The notes below the pieces were generated by a model. That model was not told the DNA's origin, did not search any database, and saw nothing but the letters and a program-made list of their open reading frames with translations. 64,000 nt of DNA from Gammaproteobacteria bacterium (lineage in GTDB: Bacteria; Pseudomonadota; Gammaproteobacteria; Steroidobacterales; Woeseiaceae). The stretch is from positions 40,014-104,013 of the forward strand of contig JAHEFG010000004.1 of NCBI GenBank assembly GCA_024640305.1, in the 5' to 3' direction. The translations under genes and the position numbers were made by a program. Below are positions 19,199 through 28,430 of the stretch, piece after piece (the stretch's first letter is position 1; each line of letters opens with the position of its first letter).

Positions 19199-19812
19199 GG
19201 ATTGTCGACCTCGGTATCCGGCGTTTCGTCCGCGGTCGATTCTTGCGGCGTAAACGTAATCTTGACCTTGTCGCCACCTTCTCCGGACGACTCGGCATTT
19301 ATACGTTGTTGCGCGATGTTGTAGGCGATGAAACTTGATGCGATCTGATTGCCGCTCTCCGAGAACTTCGCGTTGCCCGAAAATTCGATAATTCGGTTGG
19401 TAAGGTCGTACTCGAGGCGCTCGGCCTGACCGCGAGTTACATCATCGCTGCCAGGACGGTGCATCTCAAAGGTGGCCGGCTCACCGTGTATGGTGGCGAA
19501 CATGAGCTTGTGATCAGAAAACTGCAGGTCAGCTGACGCACACTCGATATGACCGTTATCGACATCAATGACGACATTGCCTGCAAACCGCCATACGCTA
19601 TCCGCAAAGTCGAGCTTGGTAGCGCGTCCTTCATCAGCCTGTATGCCAATGGACCCTTGGGAAAGGCGCAGTCCTTTAAAGACCAGCATGGAGCTATTGC
19701 CATCGTAATTTGTCGAGTCGGCGTCCAGTGATATTGGCAGGCGCAGGTCACTTGTCTGGGCAGCGGCCAGGCTCGGTAACAAGAAAAGCAATGCAATAAA
19801 ACGCGTGATCAT
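19195..19812 (-). CDS. lptA: LPS transport periplasmic protein LptA
   Basis: 205 residues with a Sec signal peptide ([19 protein letters not shown]). The rest is an OstA-type beta-jellyroll, with the motif [28 protein letters not shown] near the mature N-terminus and a weakly structured polar tail ([15 protein letters not shown]). It polymerises into the periplasmic bridge that carries LPS between LptC and LptD. 17 bp after lptC and 4 bp overlap with lptB. Confidence 0.94.
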   Translation of the reverse strand: MITRFIALLFLLPSLAAAQTSDLRLPISLDADSTNYDGNSSMLVFKGLRLSQGSIGIQADEGRATKLDFADSVWRFAGNVVIDVDNGHIECASADLQFSDHKLMFATIHGEPATFEMHRPGSDDVTRGQAERLEYDLTNRIIEFSGNAKFSESGNQIASSFIAYNIAQQRINAESSGEGGDKVKITFTPQESTADETPDTEVDNP

Positions 19813-19829
19813 TGAATCTTCATTCTCGG

Positions 19830-20390
19830 TCAGGGGGCAAACTTCCCGCTGACGTTCGATTTCAACTCCAGACGGTTTTCCTTTAGTGATGCTAGCATGC
19901 CAGTCGCCGTCAAGCTGCGTGCGCCAATGCGAATTTGCACTCGTTCATCGGTCTCTGCCAGGTAGTTCTCCGGATCGATCTCGAGGTATTGCGTGCGCAA
20001 TTCCGTGTCTTTGCCGGAAAACCCTTCGCTGCTTACCGCTCGGACATTACCGCTTAGCAATACGCGCTCTTCATCTTGCCGAATAACGGCTGAGTCGGCA
20101 TTGACCCTCCAGGGCACAGCGCTCTGTGGCGAGTAATTTAGCAATACGTTGGTAAAGAAAACCTGATTATCTTCCTTTTGCTGAGCCTCATCCGCCCGCA
20201 GTTCGTACAGCAGTTCGCCGTTCGAACCGGTACCGAGAATTCGCGCCGACTTCAGGTAGTAGCCTTGCTGCGTCGTATCGAAACTGGGTGTCACATCGCC
20301 ATCGCCGAGTCCCTGGCGAGCGATATACCAACTGCCCAGCGCGCCTGCTGCCAAACCGATGAGTACAAGCGCCGTGCGGAGATTTACCAT
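19830..20390 (-). CDS. lptC: LPS export component LptC
   Basis: 186 residues. One N-terminal membrane helix (about residues 5-25, TALVLIGLAAGALGSWYIA) anchors a periplasmic jellyroll domain. It receives LPS from LptB2FG and hands it to LptA. The ATG shares one base with the kdsC stop codon, indicating translational coupling. The sequence is typical of this poorly conserved family, and position in the operon supports the call. Confidence 0.92.
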   Translation of the reverse strand: MVNLRTALVLIGLAAGALGSWYIARQGLGDGDVTPSFDTTQQGYYLKSARILGTGSNGELLYELRADEAQQKEDNQVFFTNVLLNYSPQSAVPWRVNADSAVIRQDEERVLLSGNVRAVSSEGFSGKDTELRTQYLEIDPENYLAETDERVQIRIGARSLTATGMLASLKENRLELKSNVSGKFAP

Positions 20391-20896
20391 CAGTCTGTAC
20401 CACTGGCCGCTGCAAGGACGAGCTCGCAGACTTCGCGAACTGCACCATGACCGCCAGCGGCATGAGTCGTGTAGTGGCAGTGTTCGCGAACAGCTTGAAC
20501 GGCGTTCGCGACTGCAACGGCGTAACCGACTTTGCGCAGCAGCGGCAGGTCCGGTATGTCATCACCGACATAGGCGCACTCTGCGTCGGAGATTCCGAGT
20601 TTGCCTGTGAGCTTGGTGAAAGCGCCGATTTTGTCCTTGCACCCCTGTATGACATGGCGAACGCCAAGCTCGGCCATGCGCCGCTCGACAGCGGTGGAGG
20701 AGCGCCCGCTGATAATGGCGACTTCAATGCCGGTTTCGAGTAACTGCCTGATGCCGTAACCATCCTGCGTGTTGAATGCCTTGGACTCGACGCCATCATT
20801 TGAGAGATAAAAACGACCGTCGGTAAATACGCCGTCCACGTCAAAAATGACGAGGCGAACTTCGGAAAGCGAAGTTTTGGCGTCGGGAATACTCAC
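20390..20896 (-). CDS. kdsC: Kdo-8-phosphate phosphatase
   Basis: 168 residues, a HAD phosphatase without cap domain. Motif I is IFDVDGVFTDGRFY with the nucleophile and acid/base aspartates, motif II IISGRSS, and motif IV GDDIPDLPLL. It removes phosphate from Kdo 8-phosphate to yield Kdo for the LPS core. Overlaps kdsD by 4 bp; both act in the same short pathway. Confidence 0.96.
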   Translation of the reverse strand: MSIPDAKTSLSEVRLVIFDVDGVFTDGRFYLSNDGVESKAFNTQDGYGIRQLLETGIEVAIISGRSSTAVERRMAELGVRHVIQGCKDKIGAFTKLTGKLGISDAECAYVGDDIPDLPLLRKVGYAVAVANAVQAVREHCHYTTHAAGGHGAVREVCELVLAAASGTD

Positions 20897-21900
20897 ATAA
20901 TGCCTGCGCGAAAAAGGTCGTGGACATTCAAGGCACCGACAAGTCGATTTTGCTCGTCGGCGACCAGCAGCGATGTGATTTTATTCTCTTCCATCAGGTG
21001 CACAGCCTCGGCGGCCAACACGTTATCGGATGTCGTCTTGCATTCGCTGTGCATGACGCTGCTGATGGGGGTGCTGTGCACATCAATGCCTGCGTCCAGT
21101 GCCCGGCGCAAATCGCCATCCGTGAAGATGCCGAGAATGTTCATGTCGTCGTCTACGATCGCGGTCATTCCCAAGCCCTTTTCCGTCATTTCCATCAGGC
21201 CGTCGCGAAGGTTCACGTCCGGTTTGACGCTGGGGATTGCATCGTCGGTTCGCATAACGTCAGACACGCGCAGCAGCAGTCGTTTGCCGAGACTGCCGCT
21301 GGGATGGGACATCGCAAAGTCTTCTGCCGTAAAGCCGCGAATCTTCAGCAGGACAACTGCAAGCGCGTCTCCCATGGCCAGGGTTGCGGTTGTGCTTGCG
21401 GTCGGTGCGAGGTTGAGTGGGCAGGCCTCTTCGGCCACGCTGACATCCAGGTGTACGTCAGCAGCTTTGGCAAGCGTGGACTTGGGATTGCCTGTCATCG
21501 TGATCAGCCGGGCGCCCATGCGTTTTACGAGCGGCAGGATTGTGATGACTTCGTCGGTCTCGCCCGAGTACGAAATAGCAAGCAACAAATCCTGTGCAGT
21601 TATCATGCCGAGGTCGCCATGGCTGGCTTCTCCCGGGTGCATGAAAAAAGCAGGTGTGCCGGTGCTTGCCAGTGTCGCAGCTATCTTGCCGCTGATATGG
21701 CCGGATTTTCCCATACCGGTGACGACGATACGGCCTGGTGTTTCCAGGCACATCTTGCAGGCGTCAATGAACTTCTCGTCGAGCCTCGAGCGCAGCGTTT
21801 CTATGGCGCGAGACTCTATAGAGATAACCTCGCCGGCCAGAGCCAATAATTCGTCGGATGTCAGGTTCTGCGGCACGCGCAAGCCTCGGCCAGTGATCAT
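20893..21900 (-). CDS. kdsD: arabinose-5-phosphate isomerase
   Basis: 335 residues: an N-terminal SIS sugar-phosphate isomerase domain (VVTGMGKSGHISGKIAATLASTGTP, HPGEASHGDLGMI, SYSGETDE) followed by two CBS domains (about residues 215-335). Converts ribulose 5-phosphate to arabinose 5-phosphate, the first committed Kdo precursor. It overlaps yrbG by 4 bp and kdsC by 4 bp, so it is in the middle of a tightly coupled operon. Confidence 0.96.
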   Translation of the reverse strand: MITGRGLRVPQNLTSDELLALAGEVISIESRAIETLRSRLDEKFIDACKMCLETPGRIVVTGMGKSGHISGKIAATLASTGTPAFFMHPGEASHGDLGMITAQDLLLAISYSGETDEVITILPLVKRMGARLITMTGNPKSTLAKAADVHLDVSVAEEACPLNLAPTASTTATLAMGDALAVVLLKIRGFTAEDFAMSHPSGSLGKRLLLRVSDVMRTDDAIPSVKPDVNLRDGLMEMTEKGLGMTAIVDDDMNILGIFTDGDLRRALDAGIDVHSTPISSVMHSECKTTSDNVLAAEAVHLMEENKITSLLVADEQNRLVGALNVHDLFRAGIM

Positions 21901-22874
21901 TCATGCATTGTAACGTTTTGTAGCACTACGTAGGTATCGTAAGCGATAAATGCAGCAAGTAGTGCGACGCCCTCGATCCTGGATAGTTCGCTCTTGCCAT
22001 CATAGTCGTAGGTCATCGCAAATAGGACCAGGGTGAATGCGACCATGACGAAAATATGCAATGACAATACGGTCGGCGCCATCGCAGTCGGTGCAATTGC
22101 TGCGGCAACGCCGATGACAGCGAGCAGGTTGAAGATATTTGAACCGACGATATTGCCTATGGCCAGCCCATATTCACCTTTTAGCGCACTTACCAATGAA
22201 ACGGCCAGTTCTGGAAGGCTGGTGCCGAATGAGACAAGCAAAATACCGATGACTACCTCACTGACCCCGAGGCCACGGGCAATGAGTATTGCGCCGTCGA
22301 CCAACAGCTGTGCGCCGATCAGTAGCGTGGCGATCCCGAGAATGAGCCAGAAAATGGCCAGCTTCATGCTGACACCTACCGGTATTTCAGCCTCGAAATC
22401 CTGCTGGATCGGATCGCTAGGCGAGGACTTCATGCCGAGGCGGGTGAGCCAGATCATCACGATGACAAGAGATGTCAGCATGACCAGCCCGTCGACGCGG
22501 CTTAGGTAGGAGTCGAGGAACAGCGAAACTGTGAGTAGCGAGACAGCAAGCAAAGCCGGCATTTCGCGCCGCAGCGTTGCGGAGCGCAGCTGGATGGGAC
22601 GGATGATGGCCACACAGCCGAGTACCAGGCCAATGTTGACGATATTCGAGCCTATGGCATTGCCAAGTGCCAAGCCCGGCTCGCCACGAAGAGATGCCAC
22701 AACTGATACCAGGATCTCCGGTGCTGAAGTCGCGAATGCTACGACCGTGAGGCCGATCAGCAACGGCGCAACGCCCAGGTTGCGCGCGATTGCCCCGGCA
22801 CCATGAACAAATCGGTCGGCCCCCCAAATAAGGAGTACTAGTCCGGCGATGACTTCAAAAAAGTTTCCAAGCAT
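21897..22874 (-). CDS. yrbG: CaCA-family calcium/sodium antiporter
   Basis: 325 residues from ATG 22874, with about ten membrane helices. The two inverted alpha-repeats of the family are obvious: GNAIGSNIVNIGLVLG in the first half and GNIVGSNIFNLLAVIG in the second, the ion-binding segments of cation/calcium exchangers. An inner-membrane antiporter expelling Ca2+ in exchange for Na+ or H+ is expected. First gene of the minus-strand Kdo/Lpt/RpoN block, as in E. coli; 171 bp separate it from the divergent ibaG. A longer frame to 22967 adds non-family residues. Confidence 0.92.
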   Translation of the reverse strand: MLGNFFEVIAGLVLLIWGADRFVHGAGAIARNLGVAPLLIGLTVVAFATSAPEILVSVVASLRGEPGLALGNAIGSNIVNIGLVLGCVAIIRPIQLRSATLRREMPALLAVSLLTVSLFLDSYLSRVDGLVMLTSLVIVMIWLTRLGMKSSPSDPIQQDFEAEIPVGVSMKLAIFWLILGIATLLIGAQLLVDGAILIARGLGVSEVVIGILLVSFGTSLPELAVSLVSALKGEYGLAIGNIVGSNIFNLLAVIGVAAAIAPTAMAPTVLSLHIFVMVAFTLVLFAMTYDYDGKSELSRIEGVALLAAFIAYDTYVVLQNVTMHE

Positions 22875-22980
22875 AATTTTCGTGTTGTTGGGCGAATTGG
22901 TTCCAGCGCCCGAATTGAACGGGCAAGAGCGGCCTGGAGACAGACTCGAGCCGGCTATCATACACAATCAGGGTGCAGCG

Positions 22981-23010
22981 TTGGGAAGCCCTACAATTTC
23001 CCGGTACACT
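22981..23010 (+). promoter_or_regulatory. candidate sigma-70 promoter of ibaG
   Basis: TTGGGA (22981-22986), 18-base spacer, TACACT (23005-23010), with a start point expected near 23017, about 29 bp before the ibaG ATG. This is the best -35/-10 pair seen by eye in the divergent yrbG/ibaG gap. Confidence 0.4.
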
Positions 23011-23045
23011 GCGCGCCCGGGAAAGCTACATAACGAATTGCCAAT

Positions 23046-23291
23046 ATGGATCCAGTCGAGATAACAAGTCTGATAGAAGCCGGTTTTGACGACGCTATCG
23101 TCAAAGTAATGAGCGGCGACAATACGCATTTCGAGGCATTGGTTGTCGCGAAAGAATTCGAGGGAAAGCGGTCAATTGCACGCCATCAATTGGTCTACAA
23201 GTGCCTCGGTGCGCTCGTGGGCAATGAGATTCATGCTTTGTCGATTCGAGCCATGACGCCAGATGAGTGGCAGGCACAGACAAACGCATAA
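23046..23291 (+). CDS. ibaG: BolA-family protein IbaG
   Basis: 81 residues, a BolA fold: DAIVKVMSGDNTHFEALVVAKEFEGKRSIARHQLVYKCLG split over the beta-alpha core, then ALSIRAMTPDEW. The conserved His in ARHQLVY can take part in binding a [2Fe-2S] cluster shared with monothiol glutaredoxin, giving a role in iron-sulfur or iron handling and acid stress. In many gammaproteobacteria it lies between the mla genes and murA; neither is present here and it stands alone between yrbG and a protease gene. Confidence 0.93.
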   Translation: MDPVEITSLIEAGFDDAIVKVMSGDNTHFEALVVAKEFEGKRSIARHQLVYKCLGALVGNEIHALSIRAMTPDEWQAQTNA

Positions 23292-23332
23292 GGAGTACCT
23301 GAAAATCTCTGTTTGAAACGCGCTGCGCGTCG

Positions 23333-24409
23333 CTAGTCAGGCGAACTGGAGCGTTCCGCCGCGATAACGCTTGTCTCGAACTGGGTTCCGTTTCGGATGC
23401 CGATCAGATTGATTTCATCACCGGGGTCGGTCCCTGCGACTTTCAGTCGCGCCTGGCGCTGCGAGTAGATTGCATCGCCATCAATTTCAATAATGACATC
23501 ACCAGCTTTCAAGCCGCCTTTCGCTGCAGGGCTATCCACGTAAACGTGGCTCAGGCGAATTCCGACGTTTCTTTCGATGCCCAGTGCGGCCCTCTCAGCG
23601 CTGCTCAACTCTTCGGACTGGAACCCCATGTAGCCGCGAATTACGCGACCATGTAATTTGATTTCGTCGACCACGCCACGAACCATGTCAACCGGAATTG
23701 CAAAGCCGATGCCCTCGGTGCCTGGGTCCTGCACAAGTACCGCCGTATTGATGCCCACCAACTCTCCGTTGACATTAATGAGTGCGCCGCCGGAATTGCC
23801 GGCGTTAATCGCCGCATCGGTCTGGATGAAGTTTTCGAACGTTGCGAGGTTGAGCAAGCCTCGGCCGGTAGCACTGACGATGCCCTGTGTGACCGATTTG
23901 GTGAGCCCGTACGGGTTGCCAATCGCGAGCACCACGTCGCCGATGCGCAAGTGACCTGAGCTGCCAAATCGAATCGCCGGCAAAGTGCCAAGATTGACTT
24001 TGAGCAGCGCCAGGTCAGTCTCGGCGTCGACGCCCACGAGGTCCGGAATAACGATTCTGCCGTCACTCATCTGTACTTGAATCTCGGCCGCGTCTCCGAC
24101 AACGTGATAATTAGTGACGATGTAACCTTCGGGGTCGATCACTACGGCCGAACCGAAGCTGGTTTCGACGCGAAACCGGGTTCTCTCATTGGGCCCGGGA
24201 CTGTACTCAACCAGCCGCTTGACGTACACGTTGGCCACAGCTGGCGCGCTCAGGTCAACGGCGTCGGCGTAACTGGCCGGAGCGTTGGTGCCGGTGACAG
24301 CCAGCGCAGGCAGCAAGTCGGGCCGGATCAAGACCACGACAAAAGCAACAGCAAGGCCGGCAACGATAGATTGCAGGACAAACAGTAGCGCTGATTTTAG
24401 TCCGGACAA
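23333..24409 (-). CDS. degS: DegS-type membrane-anchored HtrA serine protease
   Basis: 358 residues. One N-terminal membrane anchor (about residues 7-36), a trypsin-like domain with His102 (TNYHVV), Asp132 (AETDLALLK) and Ser206 (GNSGGAL), and one C-terminal PDZ domain (about 255-350). This architecture and length match DegS/AlgW, which senses misfolded porins through PDZ and starts the cleavage cascade that frees sigma-E; no rse genes are nearby, so the exact role is inferred. Translation appears to begin at TTG 24409, preceded by AAGGA at good spacing; there is no in-frame ATG before the anchor. Convergent with ibaG. Confidence 0.88.
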   Translation of the reverse strand: MSGLKSALLFVLQSIVAGLAVAFVVVLIRPDLLPALAVTGTNAPASYADAVDLSAPAVANVYVKRLVEYSPGPNERTRFRVETSFGSAVVIDPEGYIVTNYHVVGDAAEIQVQMSDGRIVIPDLVGVDAETDLALLKVNLGTLPAIRFGSSGHLRIGDVVLAIGNPYGLTKSVTQGIVSATGRGLLNLATFENFIQTDAAINAGNSGGALINVNGELVGINTAVLVQDPGTEGIGFAIPVDMVRGVVDEIKLHGRVIRGYMGFQSEELSSAERAALGIERNVGIRLSHVYVDSPAAKGGLKAGDVIIEIDGDAIYSQRQARLKVAGTDPGDEINLIGIRNGTQFETSVIAAERSSSPD

Positions 24410-24667
24410 AGAGAATTTCCTTAAGAATTAGTTCTTTACGTCTACCCATCTAGCCAAATTCGACAAGGCACGTGTATAATGCCCGACGGTTTCTGCACCA
24501 CGGCTCTGGCCAGTTGTTTATCCTGACGGCAAACCAGGTCTGCTGCAAATTTACCAGTAACATCTACTTAGATTGTCTACTTGACTGTATCGACTTAGAA
24601 CAAGAAACGTGCTGACAATGGAAGACCTCCAATAATTCTGTTTCAGCCGGGCGTATGGGAGTGCCTG
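24410..24667. promoter_or_regulatory. divergent region between degS and petA
   Basis: A perfect -10 hexamer TATAAT lies at 24475-24480 facing petA, with no convincing -35 17-18 bp upstream. If used, it would give petABC a leader of about 180 bases. No riboswitch or terminator structure was recognised in the leader. A plausible ribosome site GGGAG precedes the petA ATG. Confidence 0.35.
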
Positions 24668-25264
24668 ATGAGTGAAGAAGACGTTGATCGCATAGATCGA
24701 AACAGACGTCACTTTCTAACTGTTGCAACCGCTGTCACCGGCGCTGTCGGGGCTGGAATGGTTGCAGTTCCGTTCCTCTCTTCATTGAAGCCAAGCGCGA
24801 GAGCTCAGGCCCTGGGAGCACCGGTAGAAGTGCCTATCGGTTCAATGCAACCTGGGGAAATGGTTCGGGTTCTCTGGCGCGGTAAGTTAGTTTTTGTTCT
24901 GCGCCGTACGGAAGAGATGCTGGCGAGTCTGGGTAAGGATCTCGATCAACTCCGAGACCCGAATTCGGATGTTATTGAGCAGCAGCCGGATTATTCCAGG
25001 AACGAGTACCGTTCGGTCAAGCGCGAGTATCTCGTCGTTGAGGGTTCGTGCACGCATTTGGGCTGTGCGCCGCTTGAGGACTTCGCGGTGCGTCCGAACG
25101 AGAGATGGGGCGGGGGCTTTTTCTGCCCATGTCACGGCTCCAAATTCGATCTGGCCGGCCGTGTATTCAAAGGTGTCCCGGCGCCGACAAACCTGCGGGT
25201 TCCACCGCACCGATTTGTGAGAGATGACCTCATCTTGCTCGGTCAGGACACAGGAGCAGCGTAA
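24668..25264 (+). CDS. petA: ubiquinol-cytochrome c reductase Rieske iron-sulfur subunit
   Basis: 198 residues. A twin-arginine-like start ([11 protein letters not shown]) runs into the single membrane helix, the uncleaved Tat anchor of Rieske proteins. The [2Fe-2S] site is complete: CTHLGC and CPCHGS, each giving one Cys and one His ligand plus the disulfide cysteines. The head domain takes an electron from ubiquinol at the Qo site and swings to cytochrome c1. Its stop shares bases with the petB start. Confidence 0.97.
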   Translation: MSEEDVDRIDRNRRHFLTVATAVTGAVGAGMVAVPFLSSLKPSARAQALGAPVEVPIGSMQPGEMVRVLWRGKLVFVLRRTEEMLASLGKDLDQLRDPNSDVIEQQPDYSRNEYRSVKREYLVVEGSCTHLGCAPLEDFAVRPNERWGGGFFCPCHGSKFDLAGRVFKGVPAPTNLRVPPHRFVRDDLILLGQDTGAA

Positions 25265-26514
25265 TGGCGAGAATTGAGGCAGAAGTAGGCAAGCCGCAGG
25301 GCGGCTTCATGAAGTGGATAGACGATCGTTTTCCATTTACGTCAACGATGAAGTACCACGCCACTGAGTATTACGCGTCGAAGAATTTCAACTTTTGGTA
25401 CGTATTTGGCGTATTGGCGATGGTCGTGTTGGTCATCCAGCTCGTCACTGGCGTATTCCTGACGATGAACTACAAACCTGCGGCTGCAGAAGCATTTGCC
25501 TCGGTTGAGTACATCATGCGCGATGTTGAATGGGGCTGGCTCATTAGGTACATGCACTCGACTGGGGCTTCGTTCTTTTTCATCGTCGTCTACCTGCATA
25601 TGTTTCGTGCAATGTTGTACGGCTCGTACAAGAAACCGCGCGAACTCATATGGATAATCGGCATGCTGATTTTCTTCGTGCTTATGGCCGAAGGCTTCGC
25701 AGGCTACCTGTTGCCCTGGGGGCAGATGTCTTACTGGGGTGCCCAGGTCATCATCTCCCTGTTCGGAGCGATTCCAGGCATAGGAGAGGGTCTCGTCGAA
25801 ATCATCCGCGGTGACTACTCGATTTCGGATATCACGCTGAATCGTTTCTTTGCGTTGCATGTCATCGTGTTGCCGTTATCACTGATCGGGTTGATCTTCG
25901 TGCACATAGTGGCGCTGCACGAAGTCGGGTCCAATAATCCAGATGGCGTGGAGATTAAACAGAATAAGGGCGCGGATGGTGTGCCACTGGATGGTGTCGC
26001 ATTTCATCCGTATCACACGAGTAAAGACCTCGTCGCGATCATCGTCTTCCTGATGCTGTTCTCGGCAGTTGTCTTCTTCGCACCCGATATGGGTGGCTAC
26101 TTCCTTGAGCATGCAAACTTCGAGCCCGCCAACTTGACGGCCACGCCGGAACACATTGCACCGGTCTGGTACTTCACACCGTTCTACGCAATTCTGCGCG
26201 CCGTACCGGACAAACTTTGGGGTTTCATATTGTTCGGCACTGCTGTGCTGCTACCGGTTTTCCTGCCATGGCTGGATCGGGCACGGGTTAAGTCGATTCG
26301 CTATCGCGGTTGGATTTACAAATCAGCGCTGTCGATATTCGTTGTGACGTTCCTGTCACTCGGATGGCTCGGTACTCAGCCGGCAGAACCGATTTATGTG
26401 CTTGCTGCGAGGATCTTTTCAGTCCTGTACTTCGCTTTCTTCCTGTTGATGCCGTACTACACGACAGTCGATAAGACGAAGCCTGTGCCGGAAAGGGTGG
26501 TCTACCATGGATAA
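25264..26514 (+). CDS. petB: cytochrome b of the bc1 complex
   Basis: 416 residues, full-length eight-helix cytochrome b. Haem-ligand helices are visible (RYMHSTGASFFFIVVYLHMFR and RFFALHVIVLPLSLIGLIFVHIVALH, given here as family landmarks), with GYLLPWGQMSYWGAQV between them. The Qo-site motif reads P-V-W-Y (HIAPVWYF) instead of the mitochondrial PEWY. Together with Rieske and c1 it runs the Q-cycle, pumping protons while reducing cytochrome c. Overlaps petC by 8 bp. Confidence 0.97.
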   Translation: MARIEAEVGKPQGGFMKWIDDRFPFTSTMKYHATEYYASKNFNFWYVFGVLAMVVLVIQLVTGVFLTMNYKPAAAEAFASVEYIMRDVEWGWLIRYMHSTGASFFFIVVYLHMFRAMLYGSYKKPRELIWIIGMLIFFVLMAEGFAGYLLPWGQMSYWGAQVIISLFGAIPGIGEGLVEIIRGDYSISDITLNRFFALHVIVLPLSLIGLIFVHIVALHEVGSNNPDGVEIKQNKGADGVPLDGVAFHPYHTSKDLVAIIVFLMLFSAVVFFAPDMGGYFLEHANFEPANLTATPEHIAPVWYFTPFYAILRAVPDKLWGFILFGTAVLLPVFLPWLDRARVKSIRYRGWIYKSALSIFVVTFLSLGWLGTQPAEPIYVLAARIFSVLYFAFFLLMPYYTTVDKTKPVPERVVYHG

Positions 26515-27271
26515 GTTAAGAGCACTTGGCAGGCTCGTGGTGCTTGCCGCAATTCTTGCTGCAGCACAGGCGCATGCTTCTGCCGGCGCCGCACTGGAAA
26601 AAGCACACATCGACCCGGGCAATATCGCGTCGCTACAACGTGGTGCCTCAAATTTCATGAATTACTGTTCCGGTTGCCATTCCGCACGCTATGTTCGCTT
26701 CAATACCATCGGCAAGTATCTCGGGCTGTCTGAGGAAGAACTCGTGGACAACCTGATGTTCAATGCCGAAAAGACGTTTGAGACTATTCAGGCGTCTATG
26801 CCGGAAAACGATGCGGCGCGCTGGTATGGCAAAGCTCCGCCGGACATGTCGCTGATGGCTCGTGCCAAGGGCGCGGATTATATTTACAACTTCCTGAAGG
26901 GGTTCTACCTGGATCCTGACAGTCCGACCGGTGTTGATAATACGGTGCTGGCTGGTACGAGTATGCCGCATGTACTTTGGGAGTTGCAGGGCTATCAAAA
27001 AGCGCATTTTTCGGAGCACGTGGAGACCAACACCGACGGGTCGACAACCACGACTCACGAATTCGACGAATTTGAGCTGGTTTCCTCAGGCAAGCTTGAT
27101 GCCAAGGAGTACGAGAGCTTTGTTCGTGACACGGTTAATTTTCTTGCATACATCGCTGAGCCTATACGTGCTGAGCGACGCAAACTCGGAACATGGGTGC
27201 TGATCTACCTGGTGGTTTTCCTGATCATCGCACGGATGTTGAAAAAACAAATTTGGAAGGACGTTAAATAA
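26507..27271 (+). CDS. petC: cytochrome c1
   Basis: 254 residues. A Sec signal peptide (cleavage likely after AQAHA) precedes the haem-binding CSGCH motif near residue 54. A C-terminal membrane anchor (TWVLIYLVVFLIIARML) ends in a basic tail. It passes electrons from the Rieske centre to soluble or membrane cytochromes on the periplasmic side. Its stop codon shares one base with the sspA start, so the bc1 genes and sspA are translationally coupled. Confidence 0.95.
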   Translation: MDKLRALGRLVVLAAILAAAQAHASAGAALEKAHIDPGNIASLQRGASNFMNYCSGCHSARYVRFNTIGKYLGLSEEELVDNLMFNAEKTFETIQASMPENDAARWYGKAPPDMSLMARAKGADYIYNFLKGFYLDPDSPTGVDNTVLAGTSMPHVLWELQGYQKAHFSEHVETNTDGSTTTTHEFDEFELVSSGKLDAKEYESFVRDTVNFLAYIAEPIRAERRKLGTWVLIYLVVFLIIARMLKKQIWKDVK

Positions 27272-27900
27272 TGGCAGTGATCGCCAACAGACGCTCAGTA
27301 ATGACCCTGTTCTCCAGGCCGACTGACATACACAGTCATCGGACGAGACTGGTTCTCGCAGAGAAGAACATAAATATCGAGATCGCCAACGTCTTGGGTA
27401 ACGACTTGCCCGAAGACCTGATGGATCTGAATCCTTATCACACGGTTCCAACTCTGGTTGACCGCGATCTTACGCTGTACGACTCGCGTGTCATTATCGA
27501 GTACCTGGATGAGCGTTTCCCGCATCCTCCGCTAATGCCGGTAGACCCGGTCATGCGGGCGCAATTCCGCCTGGCGTTATTCCGTATCGAAACTGATTGG
27601 TATTCACTGGCCGAAGAAGCGGAAGCGAGCGGCGACGGCAGGTTTAGCAGTAAGTCGCGCAAACTTCTCAGAGAAAGTATTTTGCAGAGCACAGAGTTGT
27701 TCGGCGCACGACCATATTTCTTGAGTGAAGAATTCTCGCTGGTCGATGCGAGTATCGCGCCGATTCTGTGGCGTTTGCCAGTCTACGGCATAGACCTTGG
27801 CAGCCAGGCTGAGCCAATAGAGGGATACATGAAACGCGTATTCGCGCGTCGTTCGTTCCAGCAAAGCCTGACGGAGCTTGAACAGGAAATGCGCCTGTAG
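27271..27900 (+). CDS. sspA: stringent starvation protein A
   Basis: 209 residues with a glutathione S-transferase fold: N-terminal thioredoxin-like domain (MTLFSRPTDIHSHRTRLVLAEK) and a helical C-terminal domain (FSLVDASIAPILWRLP). SspA lacks transferase activity and binds RNA polymerase to alter promoter choice under starvation and acid stress. The petABC-sspA-sspB order is a standard arrangement in non-enteric gammaproteobacteria. Confidence 0.94.
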   Translation: MAVIANRRSVMTLFSRPTDIHSHRTRLVLAEKNINIEIANVLGNDLPEDLMDLNPYHTVPTLVDRDLTLYDSRVIIEYLDERFPHPPLMPVDPVMRAQFRLALFRIETDWYSLAEEAEASGDGRFSSKSRKLLRESILQSTELFGARPYFLSEEFSLVDASIAPILWRLPVYGIDLGSQAEPIEGYMKRVFARRSFQQSLTELEQEMRL

Positions 27901-28020
27901 AGGCATGCCACTTGTTGGGGCAGGATCCTGAATGAAGGCTCCTGCCTTACGTTATGTCACCATCTTAACGATACTCAAGAACTAATGGTAAGCTTGGCGC
28001 GGTGAAAGCGATATCAAGCG

Positions 28021-28428
28021 TTGAATAAGTTGAGTAACCCAAGCCGTTCAAAAAGACCGTACCTGATCCGTGCCATGCATGAGTGGATGGGCGATAACGG
28101 TCATACGCCGCACATCGTCGTCGATGCCTCGGTTGATGGCGTTTTTGTTCCGCGTGAGCATGTCAAAGACGGCAAAATCATCCTTAATATCAGCGAAACC
28201 GCTGCACATAATCTGAAACTGACCAATGATGCCGTCAGTTTTCGGGCGCGGTTTTCGGGCGTGCCATTCGACGTCTGGGTGCCGATGAAATCGGTGCTTG
28301 GCATTTACGCACGGGAAACCGGGCAGGGTATGATCTTTTCGCACGACGCGGAAAATACGGAACCCTCGCAGACAAACGACGACGGTGACACGACGCGATC
28401 GCGGCCTCACCTGAAAGTCGTCAAGTAG
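28021..28428 (+). CDS. sspB: ClpXP adaptor SspB
   Basis: 135 residues starting at TTG 28021 (or TTG 28030). The substrate-binding domain (YLIRAMHEWMGDNGHTPHI, VPREHVKDGKIILNISETA, VSFRARFSGVP) binds the ssrA tag; a flexible acidic linker then ends in RPHLKVVK, the short tail that docks on the ClpX N-domain. It tethers ssrA-tagged proteins to ClpXP. 120 bp after sspA; a weak stem (GGCAGGA/TCCTGCC, 27919-27946) in the gap lacks a T-run. Confidence 0.93.
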   Translation: MNKLSNPSRSKRPYLIRAMHEWMGDNGHTPHIVVDASVDGVFVPREHVKDGKIILNISETAAHNLKLTNDAVSFRARFSGVPFDVWVPMKSVLGIYARETGQGMIFSHDAENTEPSQTNDDGDTTRSRPHLKVVK

Positions 28429-28430
28429 AC

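Noticed and set aside
20900..21913. Two long plus-strand frames over kdsD
   Set aside because: kdsD on the minus strand has complete SIS and CBS domains; the plus-strand frames have none.
24481..24667. Riboswitch in the petABC leader
   Set aside because: A short CGGCAAACC-like string recalls GEMM, but the GAAA helix, GCGCAAA and GCGGGG blocks are missing.
27919..27946. Terminator between sspA and sspB
   Set aside because: The 7-bp stem has a long loop and no T-run.
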